Shown piece after piece: positions 34,576 through 45,364 of a DNA stretch of 64,000 bases. The notes under the pieces are model-generated. The model did not search any database. It was not told the DNA's origin and was given only the letters and a program-made list of their open reading frames with translations. The translations under genes and the position numbers were made by a program. Source of the stretch: Diadema setosum (Eukaryota > Echinodermata > Echinoidea > Diadematoida > Diadematidae); NCBI RefSeq assembly GCF_964275005.1, contig NC_092696.1, forward strand, positions 30,403,006 through 30,467,005. Reading direction: 5' to 3'. Position 1 is the first letter of the stretch; each line of letters opens with the position of its first letter.

Positions 34576-34579
34576 ATTT

Positions 34580-36019
34580 AAACTAAAGAATACTAGGAGC
34601 TAGGCCTGACTAAAAGTTTATTTACAGCTTTATTAGAAAATAAAAAAATAGACCCTAGTTCTCGTTTGTGTGGACTCCTACTGTAGGCCTTATTGTAACT
34701 ACAGTACTAACGTTAGGGTAGTAGTGTTCTAACCATTACTATCTACGCAGGCCTATCAAAAAACGTACGAGAACTCTCGAACTCTGTCTACTCGATAGTC
34801 TAGGTCTATGTAACATCCAGACGTCTATTTTGGGGCGTCATTATAACAGACTAGTAGATCAATAAAAATGAGTTTCTAGATTTTCTAGTCTAGACTCTAG
34901 ATCTCGACTCTATATCCAGGTAGGGGCTAAATCTACAGCTAGACTGTTTATTGGGGATCTAGGCCTAGAAGGTACTAATGTTATAGTAGATCTAAGAACA
35001 ACATAAAGCCTAACCTGCCTATCTATAATGACTATTAACGGTAAGACTATAAAGTCTATAGCCTATAATGTCTAGTAGTACTAGGCCCTAGTAGTAATGT
35101 ATAGAACACGGATCTAAATTTAAGTTTCAGATCTATTTCTAGGGCTAAATGTTTATAATTTAACGTTTAACCTGTAGATTCTAGATTCTTCATATTACAG
35201 ATTTCAAGAATGTCTGGCCGAATCAAATCTAGAAAAATAGAAAACTGAGTAAAGACAGAATAACCGGCGATTCAGCCTAAGTTAAGTAACGGTAGGCCCC
35301 AGTAGCCTAGTAGGCCCCTACTGCACAACTCTACTGAGAGTACCGGTACGGTACCCGTATTAAAAAGTAAACTTTAAAAGTGTTAGTATTGGTCAATTTC
35401 TGACGTCTGTAGGATTGGATCGAAAATGCCATCGTTATGGACGGTATCCCAGATTTCATTAAACTTCTCGAGATCAATCCCATAGATCCAAACCCACTAA
35501 CCGCTTATTACAATGAAAAACAAAATAAGAAGCTATGGTCAATGGATTACAGATATTGTTGTTCGCGTGACCTACGCTACCGCACAGTACATTGATTTCA
35601 CGTACATAAACAATGGACAAGTGCTGCAGCAGTACTAAGTAGGCCTAAAGTTGACTGGAGCGTGATGTCAGACAAGATGCAAACTATAACGTTTGTTAGA
35701 TCTAGAAATGCTCTAGGCTTAAAAAGCATTAGATTGTAGCAAAACTTAATAGTAAGGCATACCGCATATTGACCTGTTTTGAAGCCTGCCAGTCTATGAA
35801 GGGAAAGAAAGTGGCAATTTCCCCCAAGAGTAACGAGGGTTATTGCTTTAGCGCGACTGTCGTCGTGTACAATACACGTAGCCGTACGACGTGTCTAGCT
35901 AGCTAGCTAGGCACTGCTAGCCTGAACGCGCAGCGCGTTCGTCACTACCAAGGTCGCGCACCCGCGTGTTAAGATATACCATGTCCGTGCGGGATGCAGG
36001 AACACCTTGGTCCAAGCGT
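34580..36019. other. Interior of the 3.5-kb element; nothing coding seen
   Basis: Rich in TAGGCCTA, CTAGAT and related words and without long frames. GCTAGCTAGCTAG at 35898-35910 is a short palindrome. Confidence 0.4.
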
Positions 36020-36481
36020 TGTCGTAAGTCGACTTACGCAGTTCTGCCTGATTAACATCGGAAAATTCATTTCGAATCTCGACTTACGCAGTTCTGCCAG
36101 ATTAATCGCCCTCTCTCCTCAGGAATTTTGCCAAAATTACTTTCTAAAAATAACTTTCTGTACCGATTCACAACTTATTTTTTGGCCCACTTGAAAGAGC
36201 ATGAGAAAAAACACACAAAACACTCAAAACCTGAAAATCGACCAAAATCGACTTAGGGAGTTCTGCCAGATTACGGCTGTGTTGACCCACGGCTTTCTGC
36301 CCTCATCGATGACCAGCGTTTCAAGGCTATCAGCAGCCAAGTGGCAAAGTCATATCCCAGATATGACAGTCCTCGCAAAATCCTCATTTTGCGAGACGCG
36401 GTGAACGGCAAATGTCGTAAAATCCGTCGAAAGAGGAGGATTTCAACGGCGTGAATTCGCCCTTCTCTATCGAACCCAAAC

Positions 36482-36497
36482 GGCTCTTTTCAGAGCC
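36482..36497 (+). terminator. Histone mRNA 3' stem-loop
   Basis: GGCTCTTTTCAGAGCC is an exact match to the metazoan histone stem-loop: a 6-bp stem and TTTC loop, preceded by CCAAAC. It is the binding site of SLBP for replication-dependent 3' processing. It lies 28 bp after the BEN-gene stop codon. Confidence 0.93.
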
Positions 36498-36512
36498 ATC
36501 ATAATTGATGAT

Positions 36513-36521
36513 CAAGAAAGA
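36513..36521 (+). promoter_or_regulatory. Histone downstream element (U7 snRNA pairing site)
   Basis: CAAGAAAGA, 15 bp after the stem-loop, is the classical sea-urchin histone downstream element that pairs with U7 snRNA. Spacing and sequence agree with functional histone 3' ends. Confidence 0.88.
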
Positions 36522-37144
36522 ATAATAGTCCTATATGTAACAAGTGCAAATAGAATGCACATAGAACGCTCTCACACATGTCATGTATATAGACGCATCC
36601 CCACGCAAAAACATAATGATTCCATATGTATTTATTGTGTATATATATAGTACATAGTATTATATATGTAATCATGCAACACGCAACTAAAAAACAGCAC
36701 ATACTAAAACAAACAGCACATCACATAAAAAAGATAACAGAGTCTTAATAGTGAGAGAGAGTGAGAAATGGTATATAAGGGTGCATTGTATGCATTCTGC
36801 ATCTGAGTTCAATGTATATTCATTAAATTCTGATTACGAATACTCATATCACTTTGTTGGTATCAAAGGCTCTTAAGATCCACTTCGATGATCAACATTA
36901 ATCCCTTTCAGCGATCTCATCTCTAAAAACTGTGGTCATCTTGTATATCAAGCTGTCTAGCTATGTCTCTACTTTCTATATAACTATAATATATCAATTT
37001 ATCAATCGGTCTTACTTTGTTTACTCATTCACGAGACGTTTGTTATTTGTTGTTTCATACATAGCAATTACGGTATGGAAAAGAGAGTAACAAAAAAAAA
37101 AGTAGTGATAGATAGTGGTAGTAGTTGTTGTAACAGTATAGGCC

Positions 37145-37612
37145 TAAGCAGTATGTGTTGCATAATAATAATAACAATAATAATAATAATAATATATCAA
37201 TTTATAAAGCGCAAAACCTATAGACATATATTCTTCTGCGCTGCAAAAGCTTCTGATGTGCTTGATAATAACGAGCAGTCAAATGAAAAGATGTGTTTTG
37301 AGTCGTGATTTAAAGACTGCTACTATTGGGGATTTCCGGACTTCTAATGGTAGATCATTCCAGAGTTTGGGAGCTGCACAGGCAAATGCTCTGTCTCCCA
37401 ATGTTACTTTTGTTTTATATGTTGGAATTTGTAAAAGGAGAGTGTCCTTAGAACTGCGCAAATTATGAGTATGTCGATGAGATTTAAACCCTAATAATTC
37501 GGATATATAACTGGGGGCTTGACCGATAAGTGGCTTATACACAATCAACAAGATCTTAAACAATATTCGTTTTTAATACGAATCGGAAGCCAGTGTAAAT
37601 CTTTCAGAAGAG
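37145..37612 (-). pseudogene. Older CR1/L2-type LINE, 3' part
   Basis: Minus-strand C-terminal RT sequence: LLKDLHWLPIR, then after a frameshift FKILLIVYKPLIGQAPSYIS and LGDRAFACAAPKLWNDLPLE, ending FKSRLKTHLFI. It is followed by a 3' UTR with GCGCTTTATAAATTGATATA and a (TTA)n tail. It is the second half of the fragment at 40117-40556, split by a younger LINE. Confidence 0.88.
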
Positions 37613-37618
37613 GAGTAA

Positions 37619-40116
37619 TGATAATGATAATGATAATGAATAACATTTATATAGCGCTTAATACTGATGTTTCTAAGCGCATCAAATCGGGGAAAAATAA
37701 TATATATAACGTAAAAACAAAATACAGCATTATGTACATGTTATGATAACGACAGCAACAACAACAACAGCAAAATTAAGGTTGTGTAAACAGATGAGTT
37801 TTCAACAATGACTTAAACCTATCAACATTTTCAGCGTTACGAATATAAAAAGGGAGTTCATTCCAAAGAAGTGGGGAAATAACTGAAAAGGCCCTATCAC
37901 CATAACGTGTACAGGTGCGGGGACCACGTGATAATTGGAGAGCGGAGGAAGAACGAAGAGAACGGGTTGAAGTGGAGGAGCGGAAGGAAATTAAATCTTT
38001 AAGATAAGATGGGGCAAGATTATTACATATCTTGTAAACGATAAGGAGGATTTTAAAAGTGATACGTTGATGGATGGGGAGCCAGTGGAGGGATTGGAAA
38101 ACTGGAGTAATGTGGTCAGATCTTTTTGTAAGGGTCACAAGCCTAGCAGCTGTATTTTGAATTCTTTGAAGTGGTGCAGTACTTGAAGCAGGGAGACCAA
38201 CAAGAAGGGAATTGCAGTAGTCAAGATGAGAGGAAACAAATGCGTGAATGAGACGTTCCGTGGAAGACTGATCCAATAATTTACGTATTTTACCAATTTT
38301 ACAAATACCCCAAGCAGCAGAACGACATGAATTCTTAATATGTTGTTGAAAGTTCAGATGCTTATCTACAATAACTCCGAGATCTCTGACGGACTGAGAG
38401 ATGGGGATAGTACTATCTTCAAAGGAAAATTCTGTTAGAGAGCTACCCTGCCTGAACTGAGAATGAACATATAAAAATTCCGATTTAACACAATTCAATT
38501 TCAAATAATTATCGTGAGACCATTGCTTGATATCATCAACGCATCTACTAAGTTTGCAGAGTGCTTCGACTTGGGTATTTGGTTGTATGATTATGTAGAT
38601 TTGAGTATCGTCGGCATACATAACATGTAAAATATCGTTATGAGAGTTGATTACTGAAGACAGAGGGGCTGTGTATAGAAGAAATAGTAAAGGACCAACC
38701 ACAGACCCCTGGGGGACACCATGTCTAAGAGGGAACGACTGAGAAAATGCACCGTTCACAGTAACCATCTGGTGGCGGTCGTGTAAGTAAGATGCAATCC
38801 ATCTCAAGACTGTTCCCGTTAGACCAAAATTAGTCTCCAATCTGTTAAGGAGAATTTCATGATTGATAGTATCAAACGCAGCAGAATAATCTAAAAGCAG
38901 AAGAGCAACTTCATGGCCTTTGTCTACTGCTAAGAGGAGGTCATTGAGTACCTTCAATAAGGCGGTTTCGGTGGAGTGGAAGTGCCTGTAGGCAGACTGA
39001 TTACTAGGAAACAACTGGTGTTCATCAAGATGATCTCTGAGTTGGCGAGCAACCACTTTCTCAAGAACTTTACCAAGAAAAGACAGATTAGCAATGGGGC
39101 GAACATTATTCAAATCATTACGGTCTAAGCTGGGTTTCTTTAGAAATTGCAATATGAGCGACCTTTTGAAGTGCATAGGAACTACGCCTGATGACAACGA
39201 GAGATTCAGAATGTGAGTTATTGCAGGAAGAAATTCATCTAGACACTCTTTTAGTAGCCATGTGGGGAGAGGATCAAGAGAACAAGACTTGGACGGAAGA
39301 GAATTGATGAGACGTTTCATTTGTGACTCAGTGATTAAACTAAACTCAGAAAATACACACTCAGTGTTTATATTTATGCGAGAGGAATTAGAGAGAGAGA
39401 TTTCAGGAGACACCGGGAATGAGGATGCAATGGTACTAATCTTGTTGTCGAAAAACTCAGCAAACTGATTGGCAAGTGCAGGATTTGAAGTATGGTCAGG
39501 AAGAGAAGAATCTGGATGTGCAATTGTGAGTCTTTTGATGATGTTGAAAAGTTGTTCGGTGTCTGCAGCAGCAATCTCCTCTCTTAGGTGCCTTGACTTG
39601 GCGTCGGCAAGGTGGCTGTAGTAGGACTCACACTCTTGCCGATACAGCAGCTCTCTGTCAATGCAAAGACCAGACTTGATCATGCGACGCTCTGCACGGC
39701 GTCTACGCTTCTTAACCTCCTTCACTTCTGTCGTGTACCAGGGATTATTTGGCCACACTGTTACAGATCTAGTCTTGAGCGGAGCGTACTTATCAAGAAG
39801 TCTTGTTACATGAGAGTTGAGCAGCAGGACAGCCTCGGAGGGACACGCTGGCTCTCTGATCTGGAAAAGTGATACAGCAATGTCATTTTTAAAGGAGCAG
39901 AGGTCCATAGACCGTAGATTTCTGGAGGTAGTCTGCTTCTTGGGGTTCACTGGGCCTTTGAGGTTGAGAGTGGTGATGATGGCGGAGTGGTCAGAGGGCA
40001 GAAATGTGACAAGATTAACATTCGATACAATGTTGTCAACTTTTCTGCTTAGAACTAGGTTTAATGTGTGTCCAGCTTTATGAGTTGCCTCTTTAACATG
40101 CTGTTGAAATCCTAGA
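37619..40116 (-). mobile_element. CR1/L2-type LINE, 5'-truncated, nested insertion
   Basis: Flanked by an exact GAGTAA duplication (37613-37618 and 40117-40122). It starts within the endonuclease C-terminus and ends in a (CATTAT)n tail at 37619-37642. The ORF is open throughout, so the insertion is comparatively young. It split an older LINE of the same broad group. Confidence 0.92.
37776..40116 (-). pseudogene. LINE ORF2 fragment: endonuclease end plus reverse transcriptase
   Basis: The first ATG is at 39950, but the frame is open back to the truncation at 40116 and includes the endonuclease end (HTLNLVLSR, LPSDHSAIITTLNL). RT motifs: NVRPIANLSFLGKVLEKVV, NQSAYRHFHSTETAL, LLLLDYSAAFDTINHEIL (motif A), GVPQGSVVGPLLFLLYTAP (motif B), MYADDTQIY (motif C). 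The C-terminus has the CR1/L2 signature VFQSLHWLPIHQRI and GDRAFSVISPLLWNELP, ending LLKTHLF. No stop or frameshift occurs over more than 770 codons. It lacks ORF1 and most of the endonuclease, so it cannot move by itself. Confidence 0.93.
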
Positions 40117-40556
40117 GAGTAACCCTTGAAAACCTAGGTTTGTTACAAATAAGCCTTGCACAGGAGTTTTGGACTCGCTGCAGGCTCCCAACTTCAGAAT
40201 CAGATAGTCCATATAATAACCCATTACAATAATCCATTTTACTAAGAATACATGCTTGGACAATCATTTTCATACTGTTCTTATCAAAATATTTCCTGAT
40301 ACGTCTAAGGTTATAAATCATATGGTATGATGATTTACACACATTTGTGATGTGTGTTTCCCTGTTCAGATGCGTGTCAAAACACACTCTAAGATTCCTA
40401 ACAATGGAAGATGACTTTATGACAGAACTTCTAACCCATATCCCATCAAAAGAAAGTTTGGATATTTGCTTTGATGTGCCAATCAATGACAGTTCAGTCT
40501 TACTGTCATTTAGCATGAGTTTGTTTAGCAGCATCCATGATCACGTACATAATTGA
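40117..40556 (-). pseudogene. Older CR1/L2-type LINE, RT thumb fragment
   Basis: Minus strand: MLNDSKTELSLIGTSKQ, LSFDGIWV, NLRVCFDTHLNRETHI and KMDYCNGLLYGLSDSEVG, ending CARLICNKPRFSRVT, after which the younger LINE begins and the sequence continues at 37612. The palm region is missing upstream. Confidence 0.88.
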
Positions 40557-41690
40557 CACAATATATTCCATGTGAGTGACGCTTTGCTGCTGAGCATGTG
40601 CGTCAGGTGTGAACGACAAATACATTATGTGTGTCATCTGCGTAGCAGCGACAGGATACACCAGGAAACCTAAAGTACAAAGTAGTCGTGAAGTAGGGAT
40701 GAGAACATGTATTGAAATTTGTTGGTGTAAATGACACAGAGAAAGGTGAATCGCAGCTATGGGGAATATCTTTTACGCGGTTCCTTTCCATTGATTTTCT
40801 TTGAAAGTAAGAACATGCATACAATTATAGTTCCCACCAATGCGCATGAATTTTAATTGAGAAAGAATAGCTAACTAGTTTATGCGAGACTCAACAGGGG
40901 TCGAATAAGCTAATGATATCCACTCTAACCTCGTCCACACAAACAAACAAACAAACATACACTGACGAGAATACACACAGAGACAAAATCCTGCCTGTAA
41001 TTGAAAACAAAAGAAAAATCCGCCTTGCTCTGTACACTGAAAGACGAAAAGTACTAAAACATGGATGTAGAGGTAGCACTTGTAAATCATGGTACAAATT
41101 GAAGTAGGCCTTCGAGTGGTATTATGTATTACATGTAAAGGTATTACAATCTTTCAGCTTAATTGTTATTTCTCCTGAGTTGCTGAAGCACCGTATGATT
41201 ACATACTGTCTTCATTTGTAATATCCCTAATTCATTTTCACGAAGTCATGATTGGCACGACGTACAGCTATTAAAATTAGTATGAAAAGATTGTATTAGA
41301 AGCCGTGCAGTGTGACATGCTCTTCCTAAGCCGTTTTGCTCACGCCATCATGCGTGAACGCCTTCTCTGCTGTTTTATATTGAAAACAGATTGAAAGTAG
41401 CATTTTATCACCTTAATTGTTACGCTAATTTCCACCACCATGGATCTAAATGACGAGATGTGATATATTCAGTTCTACCAAAATCGATTTTTTTCTCTCT
41501 CTCTCTCTCCCTCTCGTCACTGTAATGATGTAATGACGAGTTCTACCAAAAAGTTGCGTGAGTGGCAATCTTGATGCTTTCAATACATTGACACTTTTGT
41601 ACCCAATCGCTTGCCATGGCGTATTGTTCCGTGTCGAGACAAAAGGTATTGATGGAAGATTACGTGTTGTTGCTGATTTGAAAGGCGTTG
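40557..41690. other. No gene seen
   Basis: Unique-looking AT-rich sequence. It includes a (CT)n run at 41494-41511 and a CAAACAAACAAAC run at 40940. Confidence 0.4.
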
Positions 41691-41701
41691 ATCAGCTATA
41701 G

Positions 41702-42764
41702 ATAGTCCATGGGCCAAGACCCGAAAAATGGGTTGTTGGTACCATCTGAGGTGGCACAACCTTTTTGGTGTCATTTTGTTTGTCGGGCATAGATATGCTT
41801 ATCAAGCTATGATAGCATTTCCAAATGAGTAGCTTAGTCATAATAAATGAATTTTTAACCAATTTGGTCTCGTATTTATATCCCTATACTTCTGAATCGA
41901 AACTAAACCGCTATACAAAGAAGAGCACTGCCTTCTGTATGTCCACAGGTGTTCTGTTGTAAACGCGGTGCGCTTAGTCTTTATTCAAGGCAGCGAAGGG
42001 AATATCCAAAGGGTTATGATGTCCACAGCTGCCACGCGGTGCGCTTAGCTCTTTATCATATCTAAAGTTCCTCATAAAAGGGATTATCTATACTGTTTTT
42101 ATACCATCCTATCAACAAATACATCAGTTTTAAACAAAAATCACTCTGTTCATTTACAATGGTATTTATTATAATGTATTGTAGTGTACCGGTACATTGT
42201 TTTTGCATTATCTTTCATTGTTGGAGGGAAATAAAGCACCATTGGCTTGGTATCAGCGTTTTCACCGTAGCGTTTTCGCCGGAAAATGATAAATAATTGA
42301 AAGATACGGTAAAATTCACGAGGAATCGCTTTTATTGTCGTTGTTGTTTTTAGATAAAAGGATTTACACTGTATCGTGTGCTTTGGACATTCCCTTCGCC
42401 GTCTAGAATAAAGACTAAGCGCTGTGGACATCATAACCTTTGGATATTCCCTTCGCTGCTTTGAATAAAGACTAAGCGCACCGCGTTTACAACATACACC
42501 TGTGAACATACCATAGAGCTGCATTTTACAGCTCTATGGAACATACAGAAGACAGTGCTCTTTATGGCGGTTAGTTTCGATTCAGAAGTATAGGGATATA
42601 ACAGCGAGACCGAATTGGTTAAACATTCATTTACTATGACTAAGCTACTCATTTGGAAATGCTATCATAGCTTGATAAGCATATCTATGCCCGACAAACA
42701 AAATGACACCGAAAAGGTTTTGCCACCTCAGATGGTACCAATATCCGGCCTGGCCCATGGACTA
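41702..42764. repeat. Large inverted duplication (arms about 330 bp, spacer about 400 bp)
   Basis: The left arm 41702-42030 (TAGTCCATGGGCC through GTTATGATGTCCACAG) returns reversed at 42425-42764. Internal landmarks in both arms include TAGCTTAGTCATA, CCAATTTGGTCTCG, ATCCCTATACTTCTGAATCG, GCGGTGCGCTTAGTC and GGGAATATCCAAA. A third, single arm lies at 47215-47463. The right arm carries an extra hairpin CATAGAGCTG...CAGCTCTATGG at 42511-42540. Confidence 0.85.
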
Positions 42765-42768
42765 ATAA

Positions 42769-43080
42769 GGAAGTTTTCGCTACACGAAGGACAGACCGAA
42801 AGTACGCGGAAGCAATCAACTGTGAAAGTACCCGTACTCGGACTCCCGTCACCATAGCAGTTTCGCTTTCCTGTACAGGACGAGGCGTGGGGACAAGATC
42901 GCTGATTGGCTGGCTGGCTGACTGGCTCACTCATGCCCAGCGTCGGGACCGAACGCTATTTTGGCTGAATCTCGCGCACCAGTGTTCCCCACGGGACGTT
43001 TCTCGGATTTGATCATGCGCAGATGCAAATTTGCACATGGTATGCTCAAATCCCGGCCGCGTCGTGCTTGCGAAAACTCC
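42769..43080. mobile_element. TTAA-type MITE, copy 1
   Basis: Ends GGAAGTTTTCGC and GCGAAAACTCC; inverted homologue of 51052-51374. It inserted next to the right arm of the inverted duplication. Flanks are degenerate (ATAA and CTAT). A GGCTGGCTGGCTGACTGGCT run lies inside. Confidence 0.8.
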
Positions 43081-44396
43081 CTATTGAATAGGCGGCACGT
43101 ATCTTTGCAAAGTTTAATAGCATAGTTAGAAATCAGTAGCAGATAATGAACTGAAGGGTACGTCTTTTTCAAAGCCAGGAGAAAGGGCTTCAAGGAAAAA
43201 ATTGTCTGTATTGTGGACATGTTTCTCTGAGATCAACGACGTGCCCATAATGAACTACACAACTTCGCCAAACAAGAGAAATTACGAAAGCTGGATGTCA
43301 ATATATGGTTGGTTTTCAGTTGAGTTCAAAACAAATGAAAAATAATATGCATAGGGCCTACCATGGGCAGTATCTTCTAATGCGTCATCACTTTTTAAAC
43401 GTTGAGAAATATGTCACAAAGGAAGTACAATGTACAAGTCAAGACGAAAATGTGGATTTGTAGCAAAATCTATCCTAAGTATTCACAGGATTAAAAAAAA
43501 AAATGAAATGAAGGAATGTCAGGACAATACAGAAACTTTAACGAATGCAAGTTAACATGAAACAAATTATACTTCGAGAGTGTAACGATATATCAAAGAA
43601 TCACAAGCAATGAACACGTCTTAACGATTATCTGGTCACTGAAATACACCCCACATAATCACACAATCTGACAAGGGCAGACTAGGTTGTATTTGGCCTG
43701 GGGAAGGGAATATGATAAAAGTGTAGTTTTTCTAATTCCCTCCCTCTCTCTCTCTCTCTCTCTCTATCTATCTCTCTCTCTCTCTTGTCATGGCATTCAC
43801 GGTATTTTATGTTCATGAAACAATTGTTCTGTCCTGCATTATCACCTCAAAGATTTGCTGCGTCGAATACCCCCCCCCCCCCCCCCCCATGCCGGGAGAA
43901 AGGACAGGAGACTTCGCATCTGCAGCCCAGGGCTGGGTGTATAATAATGTTATCGTACAAAGGAAGTTACGGAGAGTGCATAAATGAGCTAGGTGAATAG
44001 TACCTTTGTTTTGTTTTTTGTTTTGTTTTGTTTTTTGTTTTTTTAAGATTGTAGTGTGTGTTCTTACGCCTTTGGTTTTGTTTTGTCTGGTCTTTGGTAA
44101 TATTTGTTGTTTCCATTGAAGCCTATTTTTTTTTTCTTTTTATTTTTTCCCCCTCGTTTTTCTGTGTATACGATTCTAGAACTATTGGTGTTAACGTGTA
44201 TTAGAGACTATAGTCCAAAAAAGGATCAGACGCCTGGTAGTTTTACTATCATTGAATGCTATCAAACTTTTGTTTTGTGATTTCAAAAATGTATTTGTCA
44301 TATACCCTGTGAAAAAGCACGATGTTCTTCGATCTGATCAATAAAATCCAGAAATACAAAAAAAAAATAAAAGTGTAAAAGTAAAGTAAAGGATAA
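43081..44396. other. No gene; homopolymers
   Basis: (CT)n at 43741-43786, a run of about 20 C at 43870-43888, and T-rich tracts at 44010-44150. Confidence 0.5.
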
Positions 44397-44832
44397 AAGT
44401 GTTTGTTTTGGGAAAGACAATGGGTGATGATCGATTCACGGTGCCCGTCGCGGAAGTGTCCATCTTCTCCGGACATAACAATGGGATCGGAGATCTCACT
44501 ATGGACAGGTCGGGGTGTCTGAAATCTATTCCCTGTACCACCAACTTTATATACGTCGAATTCTATAGGCGTTTGGTTGGCATTACATTTTATTCCCCTT
44601 GGCGCTCTTCCCGAGGCCCTTTGGTGGATTTGGCTGCGGCCTTTTCAGTCATAATCTCGCAGCCCTTTTGATCATTTTGCAGCAGCCCTTTGCACTCTTG
44701 GATCGAGCTTTCCCAATCATTTGGCGGCAGACTTCTCTATCACTATCTTTTGGCTGTAGTCTCTGACTGCCCAAAATATGTTTATATAGGACTTCGATGG
44801 AAACAGCTGCTAATATATTCTTTCTTCCTAGA
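44397..44832 (-). repeat. Dispersed repeat R, copy 2 (inverted)
   Basis: Counterpart of 31646-32072. It has no BEN-domain gene next to it, so repeat R is not simply that gene's promoter. Open frames inside it are not shared between copies. Confidence 0.75.
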
Positions 44833-45111
44833 TAAACGTTTGAATGACTAACTAACTAAATGAATATATTAATGAATAATTTAATGAATAAATAGATAAA
44901 TGAATGAATAAATGAATAAATATATAATTACATTGAATAAATGAATGAATGAATAAAGAGATTAATAAATCATTTAATACTTGACATGTCCAATTTAACA
45001 GTCTTTAATCAGTTCGCTAGCTGACCGAAAGAGTCGGATTCAAATTTTAGGAGATACCATGCGATGCAGCAGCAGCAAAAACAAACAAACAAACAAACAA
45101 ACAAAACAATA

Positions 45112-45364
45112 TATGAAGAGTTTGTTTGCAAAAACCGATAAGTCCATTTCTGAAAATTTTGAATTACGGTCTTTGTCATAAAGTACAAAATAATACCTTT
45201 TAAATGATATATTGGCCATTACATATAAAGGTAAATTTTTGAAGTTTTTGTCAAAAGAAGCAAAAATTTTCTTATTATTCTCTTTATTTTTCTTGACCTT
45301 TAATCGCAAATATCTCCATTCGGCAAATATGGACTTATCGGTTTTTGCAAACAAACTCTTCATA
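45112..45364 (-). mobile_element. 253-bp MITE with open frame, copy 1
   Basis: About 35-bp inverted ends (ATGAAGAGTTTGTTTGCAAA ... ATGGACTTATCGG ...) next to a (TA)n run. Inverted homologue of 52771-53023. On the minus strand the element is open end to end in one frame (MKSLFAKTDKSIFAEW, LRLKVKKNKENNKK, NISFKRYYFVLYDKD, MDLSVFANK). Confidence 0.85.

Larger units (their letters stand above)
32766..36277. mobile_element. 3.5-kb TIR element inside the BEN gene
   Basis: The ends share GCCGTAATCTGGCAGAACT in inverted orientation. Both subterminal regions (32766-33235 and 36020-36277) are filled with copies of GCAGTTCTGCC.GATTA in both orientations, often beside TACGTATCTC or GGTCACGTG. The interior has no transposase frame and hosts another MITE. 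The flanks (ACTGTTCG and TGTGTTGA) are too different to call a target duplication, although an 8-bp duplication would keep the BEN frame in register. Confidence 0.78.
32230..36454 (+). pseudogene. BEN-domain gene, intronless, disrupted
   Basis: ATG at 32230 opens a single-exon frame with an acidic N-terminus, a coiled coil (SSLAAEIKALRQQVDSQQLL), then a BEN domain: VRIGDDELGIVVNRKRFLHV, SLLLKTMSLVYEGDELAG up to 32765, resuming after a 3.5-kb insertion at about 36281 with DPRLSALIDDQRFKAISSQV and NGKCRKIRRKRR to TGA at 36452. BEN domains bind DNA and act in chromatin repression. One in-frame TGA (codon 42, 32353-32355) plus the insertion make this copy non-functional. There is no intron, and 28 bp after the stop lies a histone-type stem-loop rather than a poly-A signal. 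Confidence 0.75.

Noticed and set aside
36285-36521. Remnant of a core histone gene
   Set aside because: The coding sequence before the stem-loop reads as the C-terminal half of a BEN domain, not as any histone.
44399-44671. 90-codon frame in repeat R copy 2
   Set aside because: The frame is not preserved in copy 1 and matches no family.
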